DNA of 64,000 nucleotides from positions 62,001-126,000 of the forward strand of contig JAFCMP010000549.1 of NCBI GenBank assembly GCA_017506865.1. The letters run 5' to 3'. The stretch comes from Tribonema minus (lineage: Eukaryota; Sar; Xanthophyceae; Tribonematales; Tribonemataceae). The notes under the pieces were generated by a model, which had not been told where the DNA came from, searched no databases, and saw only the letters and a program-made list of their open reading frames with translations. Both the position numbers and the translations under genes were made by a program. This document shows positions 24,501 through 37,613 of this stretch, piece by piece. Every line of letters starts with the position of its first letter. Position 1 is the stretch's first letter.

Positions 24501-27500
24501 ACTTTGTGACATGTGGTCAAAAATATCACTCGAGATCCGATTCTGAAATTGGCGTTTTCCACATCCTATAGGGTCAGGATGAGCTGAAATTGTTTCACTC
24601 ACCTGTGCAGCAGGTTCTCGTCAGTTTGCGTATGAAAGTTTCACAACGTCAAAGCAATTTGGGACACATCATACTGTAGAACAACACTAACAAGAGGTCG
24701 TCGTTTATATCCTGTAGGTGGTTGAAGATCTTTGGCTCACCTGTGCAGCACCTTCTTGTCACCTTGCGTTCCAACGTATCATGACGTCGATGCACTTTGT
24801 GGCACATCATACTGTAAAGCAACACTAACAAGCAGCGTTATTCACATGATATTGGATCAGGTTTTAAACACTTGCAAGAGGACTTGCTGTGTTCCCTGTT
24901 ATGAAGGCTTGATGTCGCACCGCGCAGCCGCCTCTCGTCACTTTGCGTTCAAAAGCATCCCAACGCCAAAGCACTTTGTGGCATATAATAAGAAATCACT
25001 CAAGATCCGATGTTGGTGTTGGCGTTTCCATATCCTATAGGGTCAGGGTTGATTGGGAATCCTTGGCTCACCTGTGCAGCAGCCTCTCCTCGCCCCACGT
25101 TGCTGTGAGCGTCGAAACGCGCAGCAAGCCCGGCTTGACGTCCGCCGACGCAATGTTGAAGTGCAGCTCGGAGTCTCCTGTGCAGTGGCAGCGACGCATA
25201 ACCACGATGGATGGCAGAGTCAGCAGATATGTAATTCACGAAACGGTTTGTTTTCGTATTCGGTTCTTGTTCTGTGGGGGTGCTTGCACGGGTACAGCGG
25301 CAAGGCGGGGGGCTGATGACAGTGCTCAAAGTCACTGATCACACACCCAAATAGAATATGACATGTCAAGAACCAAGAAGTGGTCCTGAGGCTACAGTTG
25401 AAGATGTCGATGAAATGTTTGAGTGTAGCTCAGAGTTGTCTGAGCAGTGGCAGCGGCGCGCAAACACGGGGGGCAGAGGAGTCAGCGGAGACACTTGTCT
25501 ACGTGCTTTATTCGTGTGCTGCAGGTGCTTGCCCGAGCATCATCTACAAGTTGGGCAGGAATTTCGGCAGGGCGCCCGGCATTGCGGCGTCGCCGTGGGA
25601 CGCGCAAAAAGGCGCGGAGCGCGCCGCCGCCGCAGCATAGGGTTAGGGTTAGGGTTAGGTTAGGGTTAGGGCTAGGTTAGGGTTAGGGTTACGCGACGCC
25701 GCCCTAGACACGGTCGTGGCGGCAGTGCTGCGGCGACCGCGCGCCGGCCCGATCGACCATGTAACATGTGTCAAGGACGCGGGGGCGGGGCGGCGGCGCC
25801 TTGCCGATCGCGCCATATGCATACGACCATAGGCCATCTGCGTATGATCATGGACATGATCATGCGGTCATATGCTTATGGCATGCATATCGCGCCGTAG
25901 GCCGGCCATATGCATCTGATCATTGGCCTTGCGCATGCGATCATAGGATCATATGATCATATGCTTGCGGCCTGCATATGGCGCAATCGGCAAGGCACCG
26001 CCGCTCCGCCTCCGGGTCTTTGACACATGTCACGTGGTTCATCGGGCCGGCGCGCGCGCGCCGCAGCAGCAGCGGCAAAGGGGCTCTGATGACGCAGTTC
26101 CCAGCGCACTTGATGGTAAGGCAAAACGCGGTCCACAAGCGGGGCTTGACACGCCCCAAGAGCAGGGTGACAAGCAGCTCGGAGGCCTCGTGAGCCGACC
26201 AACAGTGCGCGCGAACACCCGGGGCGAATTGTGTGCCATGTTCACTCATTTCAAGCATTCATGTATGCGGTCAAGCGGCAGCTGACACATGGCGTAAAGC
26301 GGCGCCAGCGCATGCACCAACAACTTGCCTGCACAACACAAACACCCAGCCACTGCAAGGTGAATTGGGGGCAAGGCTAGGGTTGCTCTCACCTCACTCC
26401 GGTACGATACCTATCCCGCCAAGCAGCATTGCTGTTCATACATGCAACGTGTGCTGCCTACCCTACCTGCTGTCTCCTTAGAGTGGCGCAGTAGAATGCT
26501 TAGGGTTAGGGTTAGGGTTAGGGTTGGGTGCAAGGTCAGTAAAGCTCATCATCCTGTCCAACGTGTACGCTCGCACATACGCACCCTGTTCATAACCACA
26601 GCGGACGCACACGATCACTGTAAGGCCAGCACAGCTCATCACCTGGCTCCGGTATGACTGGTGTTGCTGCTTAAGCCGTATCATTAGTGCATCAATGGAC
26701 CTTCATCGCTGTTCGTACATACAAGGTGTTGTGCAAATTCCACCTGCTTTCACCTTAGCATAGTAAGGCACACACGCTGCTAGGTCAGCGCAGCTCATCA
26801 CCTGGCTCGAGTATGACTGGCGTGCTATTAAAGCCGTATAATGAGTGCGTCACTGACCGTCATCGCTGTTTGTGCATGCAATGTGTTGCGTCTACCCTGC
26901 CTGCTCTCACCTTAGCATAGTTCAGTGCACACACTGCAAGTTCAGCGCAGCTCATCACCTGGCTCCAGTCTGATCGGTGTGCCGTTAAAGCCGTGTAATC
27001 AGTGTGCCACTGACCATCATCGCTGTTTGTACCAGCAATATGTGGTGCCTACCCTACCTGGGCATAGTACAGTACACACACTGCAAGTTCAGCATGGCTC
27101 ATCACCTGGGTCCAGTATGGTCGGCGTGCCATTAAAGCCGAGGCTGGAGGCAAAGACGGCCGGTCCAGCCCTGCGCGGTTTGAATGCAAATAACAGTGCA
27201 CAAGAAGCGCGTATTCATGATCATAGTGCGCAGTTGAAAAGCAAAGAACAGTGCACTAGAAGCGATCATTCATGATCACAGCGCGCAGTTGAAATGCACG
27301 GAAGAGTGGAGGAGAAGCGAACATTCATGATCACAGTGCGCAGTTGAAAAGCAAAGAATAGTGCGCGTGAACGATAATCCATGATAACGCTGGTTGCTGC
27401 CGCGGCGTACCGCTGTGAGATGTGAAACAGCGACCGAGACAAAACTGACAGCAGACAACCCGTGTTGCAATGAGTCAGTCGCTCAGTTCACAAGCGACAA

Positions 27501-30500
27501 ACACATAATGCGAAGCAATACGCAATGATCTCGATCATTGCTGCTGAAGGCATCACCAGTCACCGATGCGGGAAATGGAACAGGGTACACACAATAGCAT
27601 GGTTGCTGCCGAGGCCTTCGCCCCGCACCGCTGCAAGAGATCAAACAGTGACCGAGACCGAACTAATACTTCAAGTACATGTTGCAATCATTCACTCGCT
27701 TGGTTTACAAGAGAAGAACAGAGAATGCGAAGCAATACACCACGATCACGACGATTGCTGCTGATGGCATCACCAGGCACTGCTGTGGGAAACGAAACAG
27801 GGACCACGTAGTGCCGACCCAATCCAGGCACGCACGATAGCATACCGTATGCCGCATTGAGCAGACGAAGGCATTGTGTTGTGATGCATCGAGCGAGTTA
27901 AGGTCAGGGTTAGGGTTAGAGCGCAGCCGGCCAGGCATCGCACAAAGAGCCAAGGGTTAGGGTTACGCTAACCTTAGCCTGACCCTAGGGCCAGGTCCCC
28001 TCAACCACGGTCCCCGCATAACCTATAGCCACGCAAAATCTATCCCAAACCCATATGCTGATCCTAATTGCGAGCCTGATCCAGCCGGACTTGCGAATGC
28101 GCGTGAGCAATACCACACAGCCTAGACTGCACATGAATCATCTGCTGCAATCACTAGCCTGTATCTTCAGGGACCATGCAAATAAGTTTTTGATGCCGTT
28201 GCAGTTGCAGTCACAGTTGAAGTCACTGGTCACAGACCAGCCATTTTCTACGCGCATGTACTTTGCAATACTTCTAAGGCAGTAGTGCTCCAGCATGTGC
28301 GCGGAGCACGATGTGACAGGCGTGCACATGTAACAGGCGTCACACTCTATGCATATTACAGCTTCAATACGCTTTTGAAGTTCACCTCGAACAACAACTT
28401 ACACTCTACGAATATCATAGCTTCAGATATATATCATAGCTTCGAAGGCAGCATAAAGACGCTTTTGAAATTTGCCACATCCTCTCCGCCACTCACGCTG
28501 CATACTGCTGCTGAGCATCCTCCACGGCAATCTGCTCAAACAGAAACAAAAACTTACACTCCATGAACATCATAGCCTGAAGACGCTTTTGAAGTTTACC
28601 ACCCTCTCTCGGTCACTCACGCTGCACGCTGCTGCTGAGCATCCTCCACGGCAATCTGCAGCGGCGGAGGCACCCCGCCGCCGCCGCCAGCGCCGCCGCC
28701 GCCGCCGCCAGCAGCAGCAGCGCCGGCGGCAGCAGCAGCGGCAGCAGCGCTTGACGTCTCCGCCGCTGTGTGCGTGGCGCGGCGGCCGGGGGATGGCGGC
28801 GGGACGGGGTCCCATGCGGCGCCGCCGCGGTGCATGATGGGCGATAGCGACGCTGCAAGTGGGTGACGTGCCGTGTGAGGTGGTATCTAGGTTAGGGTTA
28901 GGGTCAGGGCTAGGCTGCAAGCGAGTGACGTGCGATGTTGACGTGCCATGTAACACGGTAGCTAGGGTTAGGGCTAGGATTGGGGGTGGAAGTGCGTGAC
29001 GTGCAATGCGACGGCGCGGCCGGTGAGCAGAGGCGCGCACGGTTGAAGTTGGGGTTGGGGCGATGTGTTGAAGCAGCGCTGTCCGAGAAGCAGCGCTGTC
29101 CGAGACAGTCGGTTGTTGTGGTGGCTACTGTCAAGTATGTAGGGCTATTGTTAGGTTCAGGATGGGGTTAGGGTTAGGGTTAGGTGCATGATGGGCGACA
29201 GCGATGCTGCAAGAAGGCGAGGTGCCGTGTGAGGCGGTAGCTAGGGTTAAGGTTGCGATGAACGCTGCAGGCGCGCGTCGTGCGATGTGGCGGCGCAGCG
29301 GGTGAGCGGAGGCGCACACTGTTGAAGTTGAGGTTTGAGGCGATATGTTGAGCGGCGGCGACCAAGGCGGTCACGTGAGGTGGCTAGTGTGAGGGTATGC
29401 AGCACCAGGGTTAGGGACAGGTTAGGTCAGGGTTAGGGTTAAGAGCATGAAGGGCGACGCTGCGAGGGTGTGACGTGCAATATTGAAGAGTCAGTGACGC
29501 GATACCTAGGGTTAGGGTTAGGGTTAGGGCTGATGTTCCGATTGAAGGCACTAACGCGGACCGAGGCGGCCAGGCTCAAAAGCATAAGCCTACCTCATCT
29601 CTGCATACATAACGGAGAAATGCGACAGTCGCAGCTGTGTCAGAAGATGCCGCTAACCTCTAACCCTACTTTCAACCTCAAGAGGCGCAAGCCAGGCAAA
29701 CCCCTAGCCCGACAGCAGTGCGAACACGCCACTCAGTCTTTGGCTAACCCTTATACTCACCCCGCCCTTTCACCCTAACCACGACATTCAGTCTCTGGCT
29801 AACCATCAAAGCCTGACCCGAACCCAGCAGGCGCACTAAAGACAACCTACGTATCCACTGGTTGTTCACGCCCCTCGCCATCCCAATTAAGCCACTGATG
29901 GTTTTGTTTGTTGTTGTTGCAGCGTGCCTACATTTCCCACCTATTCCCAAACCCCACCGTGACCCTACTCCCAACCTTAACCTTAAGTGCAGCCAGCATA
30001 CCTACTCCCTGACCCTAACCCTCACTCACCCTATCCTGGCCGTAGCTGGCGCAGCCTGCCTACCTGTCATTGGCTGATTATTGGAGCGGGAGCGCAGACT
30101 GCTGACCTTTCCTGACCCTAACGCTAACTTGAATAATATGTTACGGTCTGTATGCCTCATACCTTACCCTAACTCGTCTCACCCTAACCCCAACCCTAAC
30201 CCTAGCAATAGTCTATGCACGGCATGCATGCCTACATACCCACCTGTCGTTGGCTGATCATCGGAGCGCACCCTGCTAGCGTTCCTCCTGCCGTCCAGAC
30301 CCCTCTCCACGCTGTATGCCTACATATTTTACCCTAACTGATCTAGCTCTAACCCTAACTCTAACCCTAACCCTAACAATAGGCTGCGGCAACAATGCAT
30401 ACCTACATACCCACCTGTTGTCGGCTGATCATCGGAGCGCACCCTGCTGGCGTTCCTCCTGCCGTCTAGTCCCCGCTCCACGCTCACGCTCATGCGCCGC

Positions 30501-33500
30501 GTGCCGCACGTATGCCTACGTACCTTATCCTAACCGCTCTAGCCCTAACCCTAACCCTAACCCTAACAATAGGCATTCGGCAACGACATGTACACCTACA
30601 TACCCACCTGTCGTCGGCTGATCATCAGAGCGCACCCTGCTAGCGTTCCTCCTCCCGTCCAGACCCCTTTCCACGCTCACGCTCATGCGCCGCATGCCGC
30701 CCGGCGAACCGGGCGCGCCGCCGCGCGAGGGGCGCATGCTGCGGCGGCGCGGGCTCGATGCTGCGTGCACGAACAAAGGATGAGCACCGCTGCTTAAAAT
30801 TGACGTTGAACGCTGCGCATAACAAAAATATGAGCACTGCTGCTTAGGGTATTAGGAGTTAGGTCATGGTCAGAGGCGCATGCTGCGGCGGCGCGGGCTC
30901 GACGCTGCACGCGCAACGAGGATGAGCACTGCTGCTTAGGGTTAAGAGTGGGGCATGGTTAGGGGCGCATGCTGCGGCAGCGCGGGGTCGACACTGCACG
31001 CGCAATAAGGATGAGCACTGTTGCTTAGGATTGAAGTTTGAAGGTTAGGTCATGGTTAGGGGCGCATGCTGCAGCGGCGCGGGCTGAGCGTTGCTGCTTG
31101 TAAAAGACGTGCACGTGTGCGTGCGATGAACGACGGACACTGCTGCTTGGGGACAGGGGCTAGGTTTAAGATTAGGATGCAAACAGGCGCGTGCTGCGGC
31201 GGCGCGGGCTCAATGATGCGCACGCGATGAACGATGAGCACTGCTGCTCAGGGGCAGGGGGTAGAGGGTCAGGGTTAGGGTTGAGGCTCGCACGGTGGTT
31301 GAGGGGCGCATGGTGCGGCGGCGCAGGTGCGGCCGTGAGGCTGGGTGATGAGCACTGCTGCTTAGGGTTACGGGTTATGACTAGGGTTAGGGCGCGCACA
31401 GCCGGTGACAAAGTTGGGGACGCTGCACGCGCCCACCTGTGGACAGCAGCAGCAGGCCGTGAGGCGAACCCTAACCCTAACCCTAATCCTAACCCCCAAT
31501 CCTAAAAAGCAACTACCACTCAAGGACAAAGATTATCAAACTTGCAGCCTGAACAAAAATCAACAACCATTCAAGGATAAAGACTCATCGAACTTGCATT
31601 TGATCAGTCTTGAACAACAAAAATTACGCCGCACGAGATATTGCTTATATATTGCTTGTGGGTAGGTATATATGTACCTTGCGGCGGCGGCTCCGGCACG
31701 TCCTCAGCGAGCAGCAGCTGCAGACCATGTAGCGCAAGGGGGCAGGGCAGGTGACTGTGCACGCGCACCGTCACAACGAATGAGCTGCCTTGGCGCGCGT
31801 CCTGCATTATCAAGGGTTAGGGTTAGGGTTAGGGGGCTAGGGTTAGAGTCAGGGTCAATGGGCGCATGCGCGTGAGAGAGAGGCCTATTTGGTGCCGCAT
31901 CAGTGCGACGCTGACACCGTCACGACGAACGAGCTGCCCTGGCGCGCATCCTGCATTAGCGCAAACAAGTGGGGAGGTTTAGGGTTGGGGGGCTAGAGTC
32001 AGGGTTAGCGCAGGCAAATAAGGGTGGTACAAGTGCGCTGTTATCGGCCAATTGCGGCTGGAGCACATGCGTCGCCAGTACAATTAACGCCAACCTTAAC
32101 CCTACATACCTCACAATGCTAGCCTTCGCCCTCGGCATTCACATTGACCCAGCCACAAAACCTACATGCCGCAAAACCTCCAAGACGCATGCAGGAAAGA
32201 GAATGTGAGCTCTCAGTGTCACATGGCACTACACAGACAATGCACGTGAAGAGCGTGCCACCCCTGGCACGTCACGCGGCGTTGCAACATGCCCTGGACA
32301 AATACTATTGAGAGTCAGGGTGGCAGTTATGGTAGGGTCAGGGGTAACAGCGGCGGCATGGCTCAGCTACAATAGCAGATGTGACACAATCGGTGCGCCC
32401 GCGCCCTGTGCCAGAGACATCGCTGCACAGGAAATGCTTCTGGAAGCACAGTGTCCTGCACACACTATAGGGAGCAGAGTCGCAATATGCCTCACAGCAT
32501 GAACGACCCTGTATCAGCGCTTAGGGTTCGCGTTAGTGTTAGGGTTAGGGTTAGGGCTAACCCTAACCCTACAGCTTGACTCACGCCCATAAATGAGCAT
32601 CTATACTCAGGAGAGCGCCTCTTTGCAACGCGTTACGCAGTACAACCCCCCCCTCCATACGCCCTTTGAACAGAATGACTCACAATTTTACTCACAAGGT
32701 CATTCGTACATACATACCTGTGGCGCCACCACGGCCAACGAACACGCGCATGCCAGGTCGTAACAGAATGACTCACGACTCGATTTCAAAATAAGACCAC
32801 AAGCACATTTACATACATACCTGTGGTGCCACCGTGGCCAGCGAACACGCGCACGCCAGGTCGTATTCGTGACTGCCGGCGGCGGCGGCGACTGCTGTCC
32901 CCTCTGCAGTCAGGCAAGCCGGGGGGAGACATGGCGGGGCGCATGACATGCTTTGAAGTACTTGTACTTCGGAAGTATGTGACATTGCCAGGTATTATGC
33001 AGCTCATGACGCAGCTGAGGGCGCATAGCTCGCCACCGTGCCAGAAATTGACAATCAAGGGACCCAAGCAGACACAAAACTTGCGGCTAGTGCATGTGTT
33101 TGTTGCTAGAAGAAGTGATAATCAGAGGCATGAACAGCCACGTCAGTGCCCGACAGGACTCGACCTCATCATGAACTGAGCTATGCCGCCAGCAGCGACG
33201 CACCAAACAAAAAAAGCACGCTGGTCTCGCAGCGAGTCACAGAAGGACTTTGAGTGGCACACACAGAGACACTACCACCACTCACCAGCAGCAGGTTTTG
33301 TAGCAGCGGTCTGGGGCGGTTTCGGCGGTGGCAGCTGCTCAATATCCCTGAGCACTGCCTCCAGGGCAGCGGCCTCCTTGACAGGCAGCGCGGCATTGCC
33401 CTCCTGTGCGCCAGCACACACATCAAAAGCACACTGTTAGGGGATGTGTCATTGCGGCGGCCATGCTGTGTGCCAGCACACGTTTTTAGGGGATGTGCGA

Positions 33501-36500
33501 CCAAGCGGATGGTACAGAGGAGGCTGCTTGCTGCTCCCGTGCTGCTTTAGGGCAACTGCAGGGTTGCTTGCTGTTGCTGAGCTGCTGCTCCAGGGGAAGT
33601 GCAAGATGCAAGTTTCACTTGAAATACAAATTGTGATACAGCCGTAGCTTGAGTTTCAGTGTCGTATGCACACTTCTGTGCGCTGATCAACAAGCAGCGT
33701 TTATCAGAGGTGCGGTGATGCTCAGCTCCAGGGGTACAGGTCACATTACAGATGCCTTGTCCAGATGTGCTGTCTTGAGTGCCGAAACGCGCGCGCCATC
33801 GCCGGCGCCAATGATATGCAGGCATTTTATCGTAGCTCGGGTTTGATTGCCTTCGAAATACTTCCGTGCGTCGACCAACACTTGCAAGAGCTGATACCCT
33901 TCGAAGCATCAAAAGCAACTCCACAGGTGCAATTTGCATGGTACTAGTTTCCAAACCTTGTCCAGGTGTGCTGTCTTAAGTGTGCGGTACGCGGCGCCAT
34001 CGCCAGCGCCGACGATATGTGAGAATTTGATCGTAGCTGGGGTTTGAAAACCTTTGAGAAACACTTCCGTGCATCGGTCAACACTTGCAAGAGCTGAACT
34101 TTATATCAGCTCCACAAATGCTATTTGCATGGTTGTAGTTTCCATACCTTGTCCAGGTGTGCCGTCTTGAGTGTCCGGTACGCGCGCGCCATCGCCAGCG
34201 CCGACGATATGTGGTAATTTGACCATAGCTGGGGTTCAATTACCCTTGAAAACAATTGTGTGCATCAATCAACACATGCAAGAGCTGAGGTGAAAATGAG
34301 CTCCACAAGAGCAGTTTAAATGACTGTTCCATACCTTGTCCAGATGCGCTGTCTTGAGTGTCCGGTACGCGCGCGCCATCGCCAGCGCAGACGATATGTA
34401 GCTGGCGCGCCTGCTGCCGCCGCCGCCATCGTCAATGTCAGCGGCGTCCAAGGAAGAGCGGTAGCACATGCACAGGCGGTGGTGCACCCTGCCCGAACAA
34501 CAGCGATCGCATTCATGACAATTAATTTGAAGTAACTTGAGAAGTATCACTGTTGAAAAAAGTCATCAGGAGCCTGTCAAGGTCAAAGCCGTCTGGCACA
34601 GAGTGCTGGGGCTTGGAGCGATGGGCAGCGAATACAGCACATGCACAGGCGGTGGTGCACCCTGCCCAAAACGACAGCGATAGCAATCGTGACCAGCATC
34701 ATTGTAAAGAAGTAATCAGGAGCCTGGCAAGGTAATTGCCAGACGTTCGTGATTAGCATCACTGTAAAGAAGTCAGCAGGAACCTGGCAAGGTAAAAGCG
34801 GTCTGGCAGATCATGTTTGCATTCGTGATGATTATCACTGCATGTAGATGAATTCTCAGGAGCCTGGCAAGGTAAGCCGTCTTGCAAAGCGATGGGCTGT
34901 GAAGGGGGACCGGTGGCACATGCACAGGCGGTGGTGCACCCTGCCGAACGACGGCGATTGCATTCATGATTATTATTTGAAGTATCATTGTTTAAAAAAA
35001 AAGAAGTCATCGGGAGCCTGGCAAGGTAAGCCGTTTGGAAAAGTGCGTTGAGGCTTGAAGCGATGGCTGTGAAGGAGGACCGGTAGCACATGCACAGGCG
35101 CTGGTGCACCCTGCCCAAACGACAGCAATTGTATTCGTGAATATTACTTGAAGTATCACTGTAAGCAAGTTTTCTTATGGGGACTTGTAGGATAGGCCGT
35201 TCTGCAAAGTGAGGTGCAGGCGGTGGGCGGGTGCGCCGCTCACATAGACGTTGAGATGCTCACAGAAGGAGCGTGCAAGTCTCTCGCAGTATGAGTGTGC
35301 TGGAGTAAGTGATACTGTATTGACATTACAAGGATTGGTCGTACTTTAAAGTATCGTCTCTCATAGTGTCCCTATGGAGACGTTTGTTCTTCTTGAGTTT
35401 TGTCAGGAAACATAAAGAAGTCGCTGCAGCACCATGTCGTCTGCTAACGCTAAGGTGATCATGTACACAAGGACGTAATCCGCTCGGAAGCAGCAGGGCA
35501 CAATGCGTTTATGCCGCCACGATGGAGCAGCTGTCTACTGCGCATGTGCACTTGAAGTTGTGTTGTTGGTATGCGCAAAAAGGAACGCGCACGCACTGCT
35601 TATTCTGATGACACGGCATAACGGCAGTCACTCCGGCGCTGCAAAGACGCGATGTGTGCGCTGGCAGTGAGTGGGAGGGACGCAGGCACGCTTGGTGCAG
35701 TGCAAGTATGAGACATGAGGGTTGTTGTAGTTCAGTCTACTTCATGTACACACTCATTCGGTCGATGAGCAGCTGGCACTGTGTGTATCGATCGTTTTCC
35801 TTGTGCCGTTTCGTTACAACAAACGGTCGTCAGGGCCAAGAACAGGAAGATACTACCCCTATTAGGTACCTACATACCCATGGGTAGTGTTTATAGAGCA
35901 CTTCTTCTCACCAGAAAGAGGCCAAGTCCCACCCCTCGCCAGTCTGTAAGCTCGCCAGAGGCATCAGCAGGCGGATTCCTGAAGCCCAGTGCCTGCACAG
36001 TGACGGATCAACAGCCTCAGATATCCCTCAAAATCATGCACAACACAGCGCCGCATAGCACGCACCGCCCTCTGAAATGCAGCAAACGGGAGTAACAGAC
36101 GCATGTGAAGCGGTAAATAGCAGTGGCATGCGCGCACAATTAGCTGCATGCACAGGGGCTGCACTCCCCCACCTGATCACACGGTCTTGTGCACTTTAAC
36201 TTGTGTACTTCAAGAAACATTTAACAGCTCAAATTATCAGCACACCATCATGCGCATCTATTTCACATGACTACCTTGCATATCCATGAAAGTCTTGTGC
36301 CCTCCCCCCCCATCCCTGCCCCGCATATTGCCAAGGACGCCCTCCCCCCCCCCTCCCTTCCCTGCATGCTGTCACGGTGGCTCATTACACCGCAAAACAT
36401 CGTTGTACTGCACACATGCAATCGTTTTCAGGCTGTGCATGGCAGGTGAACACACATACACCCACACACAGAGCGTGGCATCCGAAGGTGCACACAGGGC

Positions 36501-37578
36501 AACGCTAATCAGCCGGCGCCATATACCTTTACGTACCTGCATGCCAGCAGCAGCTCTGCGCGCCGCTGCTGCGTCAGGCACCCAAAGCGCGGCCTGCAGC
36601 GAGGAGCAGCATGGTATGTATGTATGGAGTCGTGGTGACTAAGCCATGGTGTGGTTCAGGCCACAAAAGCATGCGCAAGCTGAAGGCGGCAGTAACACAG
36701 GCGCGAATGCTGCTGATCGGAGCGATGATGCTGCGGCGTCAAGCAGGTGCCATTTGCGGCCCTCTTGTTTTGAGCTTGATGGGTTAAAGCGGTACGCCGA
36801 CAATACTGCACTGTTGCATTGGTTGAATTTGATTCTACGAGAGCAAATGGCACGCTTTCGCATCCTGCCTACAGCAGCACAGATGCATGGATATCATAAC
36901 ATGGATCGCTAATCATGCGCCCGTTCATGAGAGTGAACGCTTCAGTAAAAGTTACAGCTGTCGTCCTTCATGATCAGCTCAGAAGTTGAGGGTGACGCAC
37001 CTGCGCGCCTTAAACTGGTGCGCCGCCAGCGAGTGGGCCAGCTGCAGGTAGCACCTGCGCACAAGCAGCGATGAGTGCAGGTCATTACAAGTCATATCGT
37101 CACGTGTAAATACGCAATAAAGTGCTCAAGGAGTGGGATCGTGCAGAGTCTTAACTCCAGGCTCGGGTCATGCTGGCATTATCCAAAGTATGCGCACTGT
37201 TGACAATTAACATCGACGGCGCTCACATCTCCGCTGTACGAGCAGTGCTGCCATCAACACAGGCAGTGCTCAGCTCTGTAGACTAGGCACTGCTGCCATC
37301 AAGACAGACAGCGCGCTCGCCTCTCCAGCGCATGTTGAAACTGTCGCCATGAGCATGAACAGCGCTCACCGCTCCAGTGTATGAGCACTGTTGCCATCAA
37401 CACAAAAACTCCTAAGGTCTCGGGTGTTTGCGCTCTCTTGTATTTTAAAACAGACACTGCTCAGCTCTCTACTTAGTGCATTAGCGCTGTTGTTGCCACT
37501 GGACAGCTGGGCACTGCTGCCACTAGCACTGCTGCCTTCAACGACAGACAGCGCTCCCGGTACAGGAGCTCTGTGATC

Positions 37579-37613
<35 letters not shown>

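Noticed and set aside
26100-26200. Additional TRAPPC10 exon resembling exon 29
   Set aside because: It resembles part of exon 29 (CAAGC-CGGCTTGAC, AGCAGCTCGGAG) but is diverged, and exons 28 and 29 already match in phase. It is treated as a decayed copy.
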